A stretch of DNA of 64,000 bases. It comes from Elmis aenea (Eukaryota > Arthropoda > Insecta > Coleoptera > Elmidae). The notes beneath the pieces are model-generated. The model worked only from the letters and a program-made list of their open reading frames with translations, did no database searches and was not told the origin of the DNA. The DNA is taken from the NCBI GenBank assembly GCA_947652605.1, contig OX393582.1, positions 16,702,544-16,766,543 on the forward strand, written 5' to 3'. Position numbers and translations under genes: made by a program. This document shows, piece after piece, positions 1 to 8,150 of the stretch. Position 1 is the first letter of the stretch. Every line of letters starts with the position of its first letter.

Positions 1-422
1 TTAATGTTAAAAAAACAAAAACAAATGAAGGTAGGTAAAATTTGTTGACAAATTTCAATTACGCAAAAAAGTGCCCAAATAATATCGAATAATATTTTGA
101 GTGTGATTTCAATTAAGCAAGTTATAAGCAGAAATTAAAAACCTGATGTGTTTTGTTTTGCATCAATAGCGCAAAAACGTTTGATTTTTTCAATTTTTTT
201 TCATAGAACAGTTGCTCTTGAATCATAGATCATTTTGACCCATTTAACCAACTCTGAATTTCTTACCGTTTAAGAGATCCCCATGCTGTTCACTATATTT
301 GGGACACTCTGTATATGAAGGGCCACATGAAAAAAATTATTTTCGGTAAAAACGTTTTATCTAGGCCCTAAACATTCGATTTATGCAAAAATTAGCGAAG
401 GCATACCTTGTGGGACACCCTG
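1..422. repeat. Fold-back element, right arm (family C), cut by window start
   Basis: The reverse complement closely matches the left arm of the element near 18.67 kb, including the outer end CAGGGTGTCCCACAAGG and the GCAAGTTATAA stretch. The outer end is followed by TA, the usual duplicated dinucleotide. A second CAGAGTGTCCC-type end lies inside at about 300-315, so another related end may have been inserted. No coding capacity is visible. Confidence 0.55.
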
Positions 423-426
423 TATA

Positions 427-621
427 AAACATCTACCAAATATCATTCTCCTACATTGATCCAAATTTAAGAAATAAAATAAAAACCTAATTTTACCGCT
501 CCCCTTTGGGGAAGTGTAACTCCGAAAGGAGACGTCTAAGAAAAAAAAAATAAAAGACCCTCCTTAATTTTTGATAAGAAATCACTTTCCAAACTTTTTG
601 CAATATTTAAAAAACACCCTG
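427..621. repeat. Fold-back element fragment (family B), right end
   Basis: It shares AAATAAAATAAAAACC, the CGTCT..CGGAG..CCCC segment and the terminal AATATTTAAAAAACACC with the copies at 45.09, 47.89 and 54.61 kb. It ends in CCCTG followed by TA. The left arm is missing, probably lost where the family C element abuts it. Confidence 0.5.
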
Positions 622-1708
622 TATATTTAAAAAAAAAAACTCACCTAGTACCGTTAGTTGGTTACTGGATTATTTTCCGGATTTTAGTTACCTAATAAAT
701 AAAATGGTTCTTCTTTTTATAATCAACAATTCAGGGGCAGATTTAAATAACGATTTACATTTTCGATCCGGATATTACACTGATTCAAGTTCGAAGGCAA
801 TTATAAGGAGAACTCGCTTATTACTAGGGATTAAGCATAGGTATAAATTTGACAATTTGTTTAATTTTGTGCTAAATAACAATATCAAAACAGACTTTAT
901 CTTTAATAATAAGCGAGTTTCCAATGGTTGATTTTGAATTTGAATCGGGTTGATAAACCCGGCACTTTTTTTAGGTCTAATTGAGAGAATTGCCTAAGGT
1001 ACCAATTGAGAGCTAATATTTCTTAAAATTTCGCACTCATGTAGTAAAATAATATGTCGTATGCTTTGAAATATTTTTACAGTTAAAGCAAACTATTAAA
1101 TAGAATTGCATTTTTGCTGTAACGAAGGTGTTTTATTGTTTACCGAATCAAAACAGCGAACATTTCTGGCTATTATAAATCTTTTTAACGAAATTGTAAC
1201 ACACATCACAAACTTCATTGTTGTTTTAACAATAATTTGCACTCTACTTGCGCCTACGCGTCTAAAAACAACAACTTTTTGCTATATTTATTTGTTTGGT
1301 AAATAATCCCTGAAGGACAGCGCCAGATAGGCGCTAAAATGTTTGTCTGGAACAACATCTACTAAAAATTGTTTGTTTACATGCGTCGAAAATGATTTCT
1401 ATTTTATTTTACTAATAAATAAAATCCATTCAACAAGTGCTTGAAAAGCTCATTAAAAAATCAAAATTATATCGGTCAACAACTCTTGAACGAACCTTCT
1501 CGTAAACTTACAGATCAGGTCTACCAAATATAATTTGATATATTTCAGTTACCTTCGGTTAAATGGATAATATTTTGAGAGCGCTTATTTCAAAGAGATT
1601 TTTGTTATTTATGTATGCAGGGTAACCCTAGGAATATTATTAGAATATGCATGTTAGACGTTAAAATTGTACGAGCATTTATTTGATTTTGCAAATAATA
1701 ACTAATAA
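622..1708. other. AT-rich stretch with a small hairpin; no gene recognised
   Basis: No coding region is recognisable. A perfect 13-bp inverted repeat (AACTCGCTTATTA at 811-823, its complement at 907-919) lies in sequence resembling the terminus of the family H elements at 25.9 and 27.0 kb. The short open frame across 704-931 therefore looks like repeat DNA, not a gene. The rest, to 1708, shows nothing I can assign. Confidence 0.45.
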
Positions 1709-2241
1709 AAGTTGATTCACTTTGATTGTCGCACCCCTATCAATTGTTATTTTAAGAGGAAGCCGCTATAAACCTTATATTTTTGTAAATCGTGGAAAAT
1801 TCTCTAATTAATGACGTTCCAAAGTTTTCTTTTTTTCTACGATGAAATAAGTCGGACTAGCCCCGATTGTCAACTTTTTTGTCGAAATTACATTGTATAC
1901 TTTTTTTTATTGATTCTGATAGATAATTCAATTCTAAATCCAATAGTGCATTAAAAAAATAAGCATACATGGGAAAACTTTTGAGAAAAATTAGTTTAAA
2001 AATTATTTATTATTTTTCACAATATCAATGTATTTGACTAAAAAAAAAACACGATCGCTGTAGTAATTGACATTTCATAATTTTTCTAATCGTGTTTATT
2101 TTTTTACGTCATCGTAGAGGTAACAAAAACACATCACTTAATAGAGAATTTCTCGCTGATATCAAATATATAAGGGTTGTAGGGGTTATTCTCAATACTT
2201 ACAAAGTTATAGGGGTGCGACAGTCAAACTGAATCACCCGG
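1709..2241. mobile_element. Fold-back MITE abutting the tRNA array
   Basis: The outer ends are inverted copies. The left reads GATTCACTTTGATTGTCGCA and the right, complemented, reads GATTCAGTTTGACTGTCGCA, both running into CCCCTAT. The right end finishes CACCCGG and is followed by TA. Inner segments (CTACGATGA on the left, TCATCGTAG on the right) also pair, so most of the element is palindromic. The left tip is worn. There is no open frame. The right edge touches the first spacer of the tRNA array. Confidence 0.6.
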
Positions 2242-2251
2242 TATACTTGTA

Positions 2252-2276
2252 GTTCGGAACGATACTTTATTTTTAT
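2252..2276 (+). promoter_or_regulatory. Conserved tRNA 5'-flank element (first of 20)
   Basis: GTTCGGAAC lies at -25 to -17, followed by GATACTTTATTTT up to the gene. The motif recurs upstream of every copy as GTTCSGAAC, a near-palindrome whose centre is C or G (GTCCGGAAC in copies 10 and 17, GTTCAGAAC in 12 and 19). Insect tRNA genes are known to use AT-rich upstream sequences besides the internal A and B boxes. That this is such an element is inference from its conservation. Confidence 0.45.
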
Positions 2277-2360
2277 GTCAGGTTGGCCGAGCGGTCTAAG
2301 GCGCCAGGTTTAAGTTCTGGTTCTCGTAAGAGAGCGTGGGTTCGAACCCCACACCTGACA
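2277..2360 (+). tRNA. tRNA-Leu(UAA), array copy 1
   Basis: It folds as a class II tRNA. The acceptor GTCAGGT pairs with ACCTGAC plus discriminator A, and the D stem is GCC/GGC. The anticodon stem is CCAGG/TCTGG with loop TTTAAGT, giving anticodon TAA at gene positions 35-37. The long variable arm is TCTC-GTAA-GAGA and the T arm is GTGGG-TTCGAAC-CCCAC. A box (TGGCCGAGCGG) and B box (GGTTCGAACCC) are intact. There is no intron. It decodes UUA leucine codons. This is the array consensus and looks functional. Confidence 0.93.
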
Positions 2361-2456
2361 AACTTTTTCCCTTTGAAAAAAAAGAATTACACAATGTTAT
2401 GCAATGTTGTGCAATTGCATATATACTTGTAGTTCGGAACGATACTTTATTTTCAT

Positions 2457-2540
2457 GTCAGGTTGGCCGAGCGGTCTAAGGCGCCAGGTTTAAGTTCTGG
2501 TTCTCGTAAGAGAGCGTGGGTTCGAAACCCACACCTGACA
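2457..2540 (+). tRNA. tRNA-Leu(UAA), array copy 2
   Basis: Same fold as copy 1. The only change is in the T loop, TTCGAAA for TTCGAAC, which also alters the end of the B box. All stems pair and the T-run terminator is present. Confidence 0.88.
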
Positions 2541-2636
2541 AACTTTTTCTCTTTGAAAAAAAAATATTACACAATGTTATACAATGTTCTGCAATTGCAT
2601 ATATATTTGTAGTTCCGAACGATACTTTATTTTATT

Positions 2637-2720
2637 GTCAAGTTGGCCGAGCGGTCTAAGGCGCCAGGTTTAAGTTCTGGTTCTCGTAAGAGAGCGTGGG
2701 TTCGAACCCCACACCTGACA
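2637..2720 (+). tRNA. tRNA-Leu(UAA), array copy 3, acceptor mismatch
   Basis: The acceptor 5' strand is GTCAAGT, giving an A5-C68 mismatch in an otherwise consensus gene. It may be transcribed but is probably less stable. Confidence 0.82.
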
Positions 2721-2815
2721 AACTTTTTCTCTTTGAAAAAAAATATTACACAATGTTATACAATGTTCTGCAATTGCATATATATTTGTAGTTCCGAACG
2801 ATACTTTATTTTATT

Positions 2816-2899
2816 GTCAAGTTGGCCGAGCGGTCTAAGGCGCCAGGTTTAAGTTCTGGTTCTCGTAAGAGAGCGTGGGTTCGAACTCCACACCTGACA
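2816..2899 (+). tRNA. tRNA-Leu(UAA), array copy 4, acceptor mismatch
   Basis: It shares the GTCAAGT acceptor change with copy 3, suggesting a single-unit duplication. The T stem has CTCCAC, turning one G-C pair into G-T. Confidence 0.8.
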
Positions 2900-2994
2900 A
2901 ACTTTTTCCCTTTGAAAAAAAGAATTACACAATGTTATGCAATGTTGTGCAATTGCATATATACTTGTAGTTCGGAACGATACTTTATTTTCAT

Positions 2995-3078
2995 GTCAGG
3001 TTGGCCGAGCGGTCTAAGGCGCCAGGTTTAAGTTCTGGTTCTCGTAAGAGAGCGTGGGTTCGAACCCCACACCTGAAA
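2995..3078 (+). tRNA. tRNA-Leu(UAA), array copy 5, 3' end changed
   Basis: The 3' strand reads ACCTGAAA instead of ACCTGACA, so pair 1-72 is G-A. The rest is consensus. 3'-end maturation and aminoacylation could be affected. Confidence 0.8.
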
Positions 3079-3173
3079 AACTTTTTCCCTTTGAAAAAAA
3101 ATATTACACAATGTTATGCAATGTTCTGCAATTGCATATATATTTGTAGTTCCGAACGATACTTTATTTTATT

Positions 3174-3257
3174 GTCAGGTTGGCCGAGCGGTCTAAGGCG
3201 CCAGGTTTAAGTTCTGGTTCTCGTAAGAGAGCGTGGGTTCGAACCCCACACCTGACA
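3174..3257 (+). tRNA. tRNA-Leu(UAA), array copy 6
   Basis: Identical to the consensus copy 1. Its downstream spacer is the same as that after copy 13, marking the junction of the seven-unit duplication. Confidence 0.92.
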
Positions 3258-3347
3258 AACTTTTTCCCTTTGAAAAAAAAATATTGCACAATGTTGTGCA
3301 ATTGCATATACATATACTTGTAGTTCGGAACGATATTTTATTTTCAT

Positions 3348-3431
3348 GTCAGGTTGGCCGAGCGGTCTAAGGCGCCAGGTTTAAGTTCTGGTTCTCGTAA
3401 GAAACCGTGGGTTCGAAACCTACACCTGACA
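3348..3431 (+). tRNA. tRNA-Leu(UAA), array copy 7, variant arms
   Basis: The variable arm ends AAGAAACC and the T arm is GTGGG-TTCGAAA-CCTAC (one G-T pair). Copy 14 has exactly the same changes. Confidence 0.8.
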
Positions 3432-3526
3432 AACTTTTTCTCTTTGAAAAAAAATATTACACAATGTTATGCAATGTTCTGCAATTGCATATATATTTGT
3501 AGTTCCGAACGATACTTTATTTTATT

Positions 3527-3610
3527 GTCAGCTTGGCCGAGCGGTCTAAGGCGCCAGGTTTAAGTTCTGGTTCTCGTAAGAGAGCGTGGGTTCGAACCCC
3601 ACACCTGACA
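3527..3610 (+). tRNA. tRNA-Leu(UAA), array copy 8, acceptor mismatch
   Basis: The acceptor is GTCAGCT, giving a C6-C67 mismatch. The rest is consensus. The change is shared with copy 15. Confidence 0.82.
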
Positions 3611-3707
3611 AACTTTTTCCCTTTGAAAAAAAAAAAATTACACAATGTTATGCAATGTTCTGCAATTGCATATATATTTGTAGTTCCGAACGATACTTTA
3701 TTTTATT

Positions 3708-3791
3708 TTCAGGTTGGCCGAGCGGTCTAAGGCGCCAGGTTTAAGTTCTGGTTCTCGTAAGAGAGCGTGGGTTCGAACCCCACACCTGACA
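3708..3791 (+). tRNA. tRNA-Leu(UAA), array copy 9, first base changed
   Basis: The gene starts TTCAGGT, so pair 1-72 is T-C. The counterpart copy 16 has the normal G, so this change arose after the block duplication. The terminator here is only four Ts (CTTTTGC). Confidence 0.8.
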
Positions 3792-3880
3792 AACTTTTGC
3801 CCTTTGAAAAAAAATATTGCACAATGTTGTGCAATTGCATATATGTATACTTGTAGTCCGGAACGATACTTTATTTTCAT

Positions 3881-3964
3881 GTTAGGTTGGCCGAGCGGTC
3901 TAAGGCGCCAGGTTTAAGTTTTGGTTCTCGTAAGAGAGCGTGGGTTCGAACCCCACACCTGACA
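3881..3964 (+). tRNA. tRNA-Leu(UAA), array copy 10, wobble variant
   Basis: The acceptor GTTAGGT makes a T-G pair at 3-70, and the anticodon stem TTTGG makes G-T pairs. It still folds. Both changes are shared with copy 17. Confidence 0.84.
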
Positions 3965-4060
3965 AACTTTTTCTTTTTGAAAAAAAAATATTACACAATG
4001 TTATGCAATGTTGTGCAATTGCATATATATTTGTAGTTCCGAACGATGCTTTATTTTAAT

Positions 4061-4144
4061 GTCAGGTTGGCCGAGCGGTCTAAGGCGCCAGGTTTAAGTT
4101 CTGGTTCTCGTAAGAGAGCGTGGGTTCGAACCCCACACCTGACA
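4061..4144 (+). tRNA. tRNA-Leu(UAA), array copy 11
   Basis: Consensus sequence with all stems paired and a five-T terminator. Its counterpart is copy 18. Confidence 0.92.
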
Positions 4145-4240
4145 AACTTTTTCCCTTTGAAAAAAAAAAATTACACAATGTTATGCAATTTTGTGCAATT
4201 GCATATATACTTGTAGTTCAGAACGACACTTTATTTTCAT

Positions 4241-4322
4241 GTCAGGTTGGCCGAGCGGTCTAAGGCGCCAGATATAAGCTCTGGTTCTCGTAAGAGAGCG
4301 TGGGTTCGAACCCCACACGACA
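4241..4322 (+). pseudogene. tRNA-Leu(UAA) relic, array copy 12
   Basis: The anticodon arm is CCAGA-TATAAGC-TCTGG (anticodon TAA retained). The 3' acceptor strand has lost two bases, reading CCCCACACGACA, so the acceptor stem cannot form. It is 82 instead of 84 nt. The same lesion is in copy 19. It is probably a dead gene. Confidence 0.8.
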
Positions 4323-4418
4323 AACTTTTTCCCTTTGAAAAAAAAAAATTACACAATGTTATGCAATGTTGTGCAATTGCATATATATTTGTAGTTCCGA
4401 ACGATACTTTATTTTATT

Positions 4419-4502
4419 GTCAGGTTGGCCGAGCGGTCTAAGGCGCCAGGTTTAAGTTCTGGTTCTCGTAAGAGAGCGTGGGTTCGAACCCCACACCTGA
4501 CA
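4419..4502 (+). tRNA. tRNA-Leu(UAA), array copy 13
   Basis: Consensus gene. The spacer after it is the same as after copy 6. The counterpart, copy 20, has a different anticodon arm. Confidence 0.92.
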
Positions 4503-4592
4503 AACTTTTTCCCTTTGAAAAAAAAATATTGCACAATGTTGTGCAATTGCATATACATATACTTGTAGTTCGGAACGATATTTTATTTTCAT

Positions 4593-4676
4593 GTCAGGTT
4601 GGCCGAGCGGTCTAAGGCGCCAGGTTTAAGTTCTGGTTCTCGTAAGAAACCGTGGGTTCGAAACCTACACCTGACA
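4593..4676 (+). tRNA. tRNA-Leu(UAA), array copy 14, variant arms
   Basis: Carries the AAGAAACC variable arm and the CCTAC T-stem changes of copy 7. It is the first gene of the second seven-unit block. Confidence 0.8.
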
Positions 4677-4771
4677 AACTTTTTCTCTTTGAAAAAAAAT
4701 ATTACACAATGTTATGCAATGTTCTGCAATTGCATATATATTTGTAGTTCCGAACGATACTTTATTTTATT

Positions 4772-4855
4772 GTCAGCTTGGCCGAGCGGTCTAAGGCGCC
4801 AGGTTTAAGTTCTGGTTCTCGTAAGAGAGCGTGGGTTCGAACCCCACACCTGACA
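4772..4855 (+). tRNA. tRNA-Leu(UAA), array copy 15, acceptor mismatch
   Basis: Acceptor GTCAGCT, the same C6-C67 mismatch as copy 8. Confidence 0.82.
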
Positions 4856-4950
4856 AACTTTTTCCCTTTAAAAAAAAAAATTACACAATGTTATGCAATG
4901 TTCTGCAATTGCATATATATTTGTAGTTCCGAACGATACTTTATTTTATT

Positions 4951-5034
4951 GTCAGGTTGGCCGAGCGGTCTAAGGCGCCAGGTTTAAGTTCTGGTTCTCG
5001 TAAGAGAGCGTGGGTTCGAACCCCACACCTGACA
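4951..5034 (+). tRNA. tRNA-Leu(UAA), array copy 16
   Basis: Consensus gene, with the normal first base that its counterpart copy 9 has lost. Confidence 0.92.
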
Positions 5035-5123
5035 AACTTTTTCCCTTTGAAAAAAAATATTGCACAATGTTGTGCAATTGCATATATGTATACTTGTAGT
5101 CCGGAACGATACTTTATTTTCAT

Positions 5124-5207
5124 GTTAGGTTGGCCGAGCGGTCTAAGGCGCCAGGTTTAAGTTTTGGTTCTCGTAAGAGAGCGTGGGTTCGAACCCCACA
5201 CCTGACA
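5124..5207 (+). tRNA. tRNA-Leu(UAA), array copy 17, wobble variant
   Basis: Acceptor GTTAGGT and anticodon stem TTTGG, as in copy 10. Confidence 0.84.
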
Positions 5208-5303
5208 AACTTTTTCCTTTTGAAAAAAAAATATTACACAATGTTATGCAATGTTGTGCAATTGCATATATATTTGTAGTTCCGAACGATGCTTTATTTT
5301 AAT

Positions 5304-5387
5304 GTCAGGTTGGCCGAGCGGTCTAAGGCGCCAGGTTTAAGTTCTGGTTCTCGTAAGAGAGCGTGGGTTCGAACCCCACACCTGACA
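5304..5387 (+). tRNA. tRNA-Leu(UAA), array copy 18
   Basis: Consensus gene, matching copy 11 with its flanks. Confidence 0.92.
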
Positions 5388-5482
5388 AACTTTTTCCCTT
5401 TGAAAAAAAAAATTACACAATGTTATGCAATTTTGTGCAATTGCATATATACTTGTAGTTCAGAACGACACTTTATTTTCAT

Positions 5483-5564
5483 GTCAGGTTGGCCGAGCGG
5501 TCTAAGGCGCCAGATATAAGCTCTGGTTCTCGTAAGAGAGCGTGGGTTCGAACCCCACACGACA
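5483..5564 (+). pseudogene. tRNA-Leu(UAA) relic, array copy 19
   Basis: Same TATAAGC anticodon loop and same two-base deletion in the 3' acceptor strand as copy 12. It is probably non-functional. Confidence 0.8.
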
Positions 5565-5660
5565 AACTTTTTCCCTTTGAAAAAAAAAAATTACACAATG
5601 TTATGCAATGTTGTGCAATTGCATATATATTTGTAGTTCCGAACGATACTTTATTTTAAT

Positions 5661-5744
5661 GTCAGGTTGGCCGAGCGGTCTAAGGCGCCAGATTTAAGCT
5701 CTGGTTCTCGTAAGAGAGCGTGGGTTCGAACCCCACACCTGACA
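5661..5744 (+). tRNA. tRNA-Leu(UAA), array copy 20
   Basis: The anticodon arm is CCAGA-TTTAAGC-TCTGG, which pairs better than the consensus. The rest is consensus. It is the last copy. Its terminator is four Ts, and the following spacer is diverged. Confidence 0.9.
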
Positions 5745-5790
5745 AACTTTTGCAATTATAAAAAAAATATTGCACAATTTTATATATACT

Positions 5791-6171
5791 TTTAGTCGAG
5801 GAGATGTAATAGTAATGTATTTTTTATTTAAATAGGACAAAAATATCGTTTTATCTCTTTGAAGGGCCCCAAGTTATTGACTGATCTACGGAAGATATAA
5901 ATATACCAGACTACGAATGTATAAATAAAAATAGTATCAAGAAGGTATAACTTTAATACAAAAAAGCATTTTTCATCGTATCTACATTTTGAACCAATAA
6001 TCAATATACCCACTTAAGTCTGTGATCTGTGCACATGAAAGAAACTGTTTATGATTTGGTTTAACAGTTATAGATTTACAAATTGCACCTTACTGACCTA
6101 CCCTATGTCCAATATAGTCGTACATTTTTAATATACGTGAAGTCGTAAAAAAAAAACAATAGTACTACTAT
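5791..6171. other. AT-rich spacer, nothing recognised
   Basis: No gene, inverted repeat or transposon end was recognised between the end of the array and the mariner remnant. Confidence 0.5.
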
Positions 6172-6312
6172 TTACATCACCTTTCCTTTAAAATAGTCCC
6201 CTTGGGCAACTACACACTTTTGCCAACGTGTGTAAAACTGTTGAAACTTTACGTAAACCCACTCTTTGAAACCTCTTGTAGCTACTTCATAGCATTTTGG
6301 ATTATGTACTTT
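6172..6312 (-). pseudogene. Mariner-like transposase, C-terminal remnant
   Basis: Read on the minus strand, about 43 codons run open to a stop, including CYEVATRGFKEWV and TRWQKCVVAQGDYFKG. The pattern R-W-x-K-C-V-x-x-x-G-x-Y-F is typical of the extreme C-terminus of mariner-family transposases. The rest of the gene is not recognisable upstream, so only the tail survives. Confidence 0.5.
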
Positions 6313-7892
6313 TAGCATAGAATTCAAAAGAGGAATATGTTGATAACAGATTTAGGTCTTATTTTAATTCGTCTTCATTCTAAGACGCAAGTGTTGAAAA
6401 AAGATGCATTTACAGATAACTGTGGAGAATACTGTAAAATTTCCCACAAATATTTCAAGTTCTGGAGCTATTTGCTCTGGTATTTTGAACAATGTTCCAT
6501 TTGAATGCAGTCAAGTTTTTCATCATTTCTCAAGCAAGGCGGGTGCGCCTATCGATCATCGTCAATAAACATGACCTATTCAAAAAGCTTGTGTCACACA
6601 TAAACTTGTGATTGGTCAAAAGACTTAATCACTATAGCTGAAACAACAGCGATTTAAGAAGCCTTTAAAGTAATCTAAGATGTCTGAAAAGAGTCGTGGT
6701 AAAAAATTAAGTGAAATAAATGCTTCCAATAGTTTTATAGACGGTGGATTAGGCGTGCAATTATTGTGATGAAAATCCAGGAACTTTTAGAAGCTACCCT
6801 GTATGTTTGAATTACACATTAACAGCATATCATTAATTCCTAAAAGTGAACATTGAACAATATTTTTTACAATGCATGTTGCTTTTTTATCTTTTTATTT
6901 TATTTAGAAATTTTCATGAATTAATTAAGTGAGCTTACACAGAGACGTATATCCTATTGAATGCAGGGTATATTTGTTTTTGGAACCATAACGCTATTAA
7001 TTCAATCCGATACCATAACTTGAATATACGAATTAATGAATAATTCAAAAGGCGTCTCAATGATTCCGTTATAAACCCTCACAATAAATGTTAAAACCCG
7101 AAAAAGCTATTATCTCTAATCTAGTCATATTTTATTTTCGGGAAGGATTACTGGGAATTATTTATAACCAAGTTGGTGCCAGTGCGTGTAATATTTACAC
7201 ACATTGCTGCCAACTTTTCCGCAATCCCCATAACTATTGCGGAAGCAGGAAATCATCTATTTTTATTTCTTTTAGAGATTGTATGGCCGCACAACTAATA
7301 TCGATGCCAGCAGTAGTAGTAACTAAAACTTAATGTACTAGAATTCTATTACTGAAATGGAAATGTTTATCATAAAGCGATGTTTTGAACCATTTGGTCC
7401 GTCGCGTCATAAATAATTTATTACCAGTTTATAAAATTTAACCGTGCCGATTTGCTATGGGTTTTGCACACGTCAAAAAAAAACGACCTATACGATAAAC
7501 AACCGAGAATCTACCAGTTTTGGAAGTTTTCAAGTTTTTACTTATTTATAGCGCTTTTCTTTATCTACGAAGCAGTTAGTTCTAGTTAAACCAACCCAAT
7601 ACAACATTTTCTTAAAATGACATGAAAGTTTATATTAAAAGTATAAATTTTAAAACTCAAAACATAAATTGTGTAAAATGTATAACATAGTTTATTTTCT
7701 TTAACAATACTTCGAATGCTTTGCTGCGAAATTCGTGTTTGACCTAAGAAATATATTGTATTTGGTTGTATTCTTGGTTTATTTTCGAAAATAAGCTTTT
7801 CTTGCATTTTTAACATAGAGAGTTTTATAGTATTAGGTTTCAAATAATGTTACAAATTGCACTTTTTTTCACTAAAGTAGGTGCCTAATATA
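6313..7892. other. AT-rich stretch, two small hairpins
   Basis: No gene was recognised. Around 7170-7215 GTTGGTGCCAGTG pairs imperfectly with CATTGCTGCCAAC, and CCGCAAT/ATTGCGG pair just after it. An open frame of about 80 codons at 7088-7333 spans these hairpins and has no recognisable similarity. Confidence 0.4.
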
Positions 7893-8012
7893 CCGGGTGT
7901 CCCAGTTTGGTGTTCGCAGTCTATAAGCACTAAAGCATTTAACTTAGGATAACGAAAATTGGTAGGCTAAAATTATAAACAACTATAAACTTAAATAAGA
8001 AGTTTAATTGTT
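7893..8012. repeat. Transposon terminus, CCGGGTGTCCCA type
   Basis: TA followed by CCGGGTGTCCCAGTTTGG matches the style of the fold-back ends in this window. I see no inverted partner, so it is a solo end or a badly decayed element. The inner boundary is arbitrary. Confidence 0.4.
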
Positions 8013-8079
8013 TTTGAATTGCAAACGTCAATTGTTTACGAAATCATGGCATACTATATTTTACAACAAGAGATGAAAG

Positions 8080-8150
8080 TTTTTTTCGTGAGGTGAGATT
8101 TGTTCACGAGACGTAAAGCGGCGAGTGAGAAAATCTCACGAAAGAAAAAA
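8080..8150. repeat. Inverted-repeat hairpin
   Basis: TTTTTTTCGTGAGGTGAGATTT pairs with the complement of AAAATCTCACGAAAGAAAAAA around a loop containing ACGTAAAGCGGCGAGTG. It is not inside an open frame. It is possibly the core of a small MITE. Confidence 0.5.

Larger units (their letters stand above)
3258..5744 (+). repeat. Higher-order duplication: seven tRNA units repeated twice
   Basis: The block 3258-4502 (copies 7-13) is repeated as 4503-5744 (copies 14-20) at an offset of 1242-1245 bp. Private variants recur in the same order: the AAGAAACC arm, GCTTGG, GTTAGG, and the TATAAGC loop with the two-base deletion. The few differences (copy 9 against 16, 13 against 20) must be later changes or conversion. 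Confidence 0.9.
2242..5790 (+). repeat. Tandem array of 20 tRNA-Leu(UAA) units, about 179-bp period
   Basis: Gene starts are spaced 173-181 bp apart. Each unit has an 84-bp class II tRNA-Leu sequence and a spacer of about 95 bp. After each gene comes AAACTTTTTCNCTTTGAAAA, whose T-run is a natural RNA polymerase III terminator. The upstream spacer ends with GCAATTGCATATATA, TTGTAGTTC(C/G)GAAC and GATACTTTATTTT. Two spacer types alternate: one with GCAATGTTCTGCAATTGC, the other with the hairpin TTGCACAATGTTGTGCAA. The last unit fades into a diverged spacer (5745-5790). All units are on one strand. The short open frames that run through the genes on either strand are chance products of the repeat, not proteins. 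Confidence 0.95.

Noticed and set aside
3698..5123. Minus-strand frames of 60 codons in the array
   Set aside because: Complement of the same tRNA genes and spacers, with no independent support.
2643..5519. Repeated short proteins of about 69 codons (MAERSKAPGLSSG...) in register with the array
   Set aside because: They are translations of the tRNA genes themselves (GGCCGAGCGGTCTAAGGCGCC and so on) and recur only because the unit repeats; the stems explain the conservation.
2242..5790. CRISPR-like array (regular repeats and spacers)
   Set aside because: The repeats are 84-bp tRNA genes and the spacers are also conserved between units; the host is eukaryotic.
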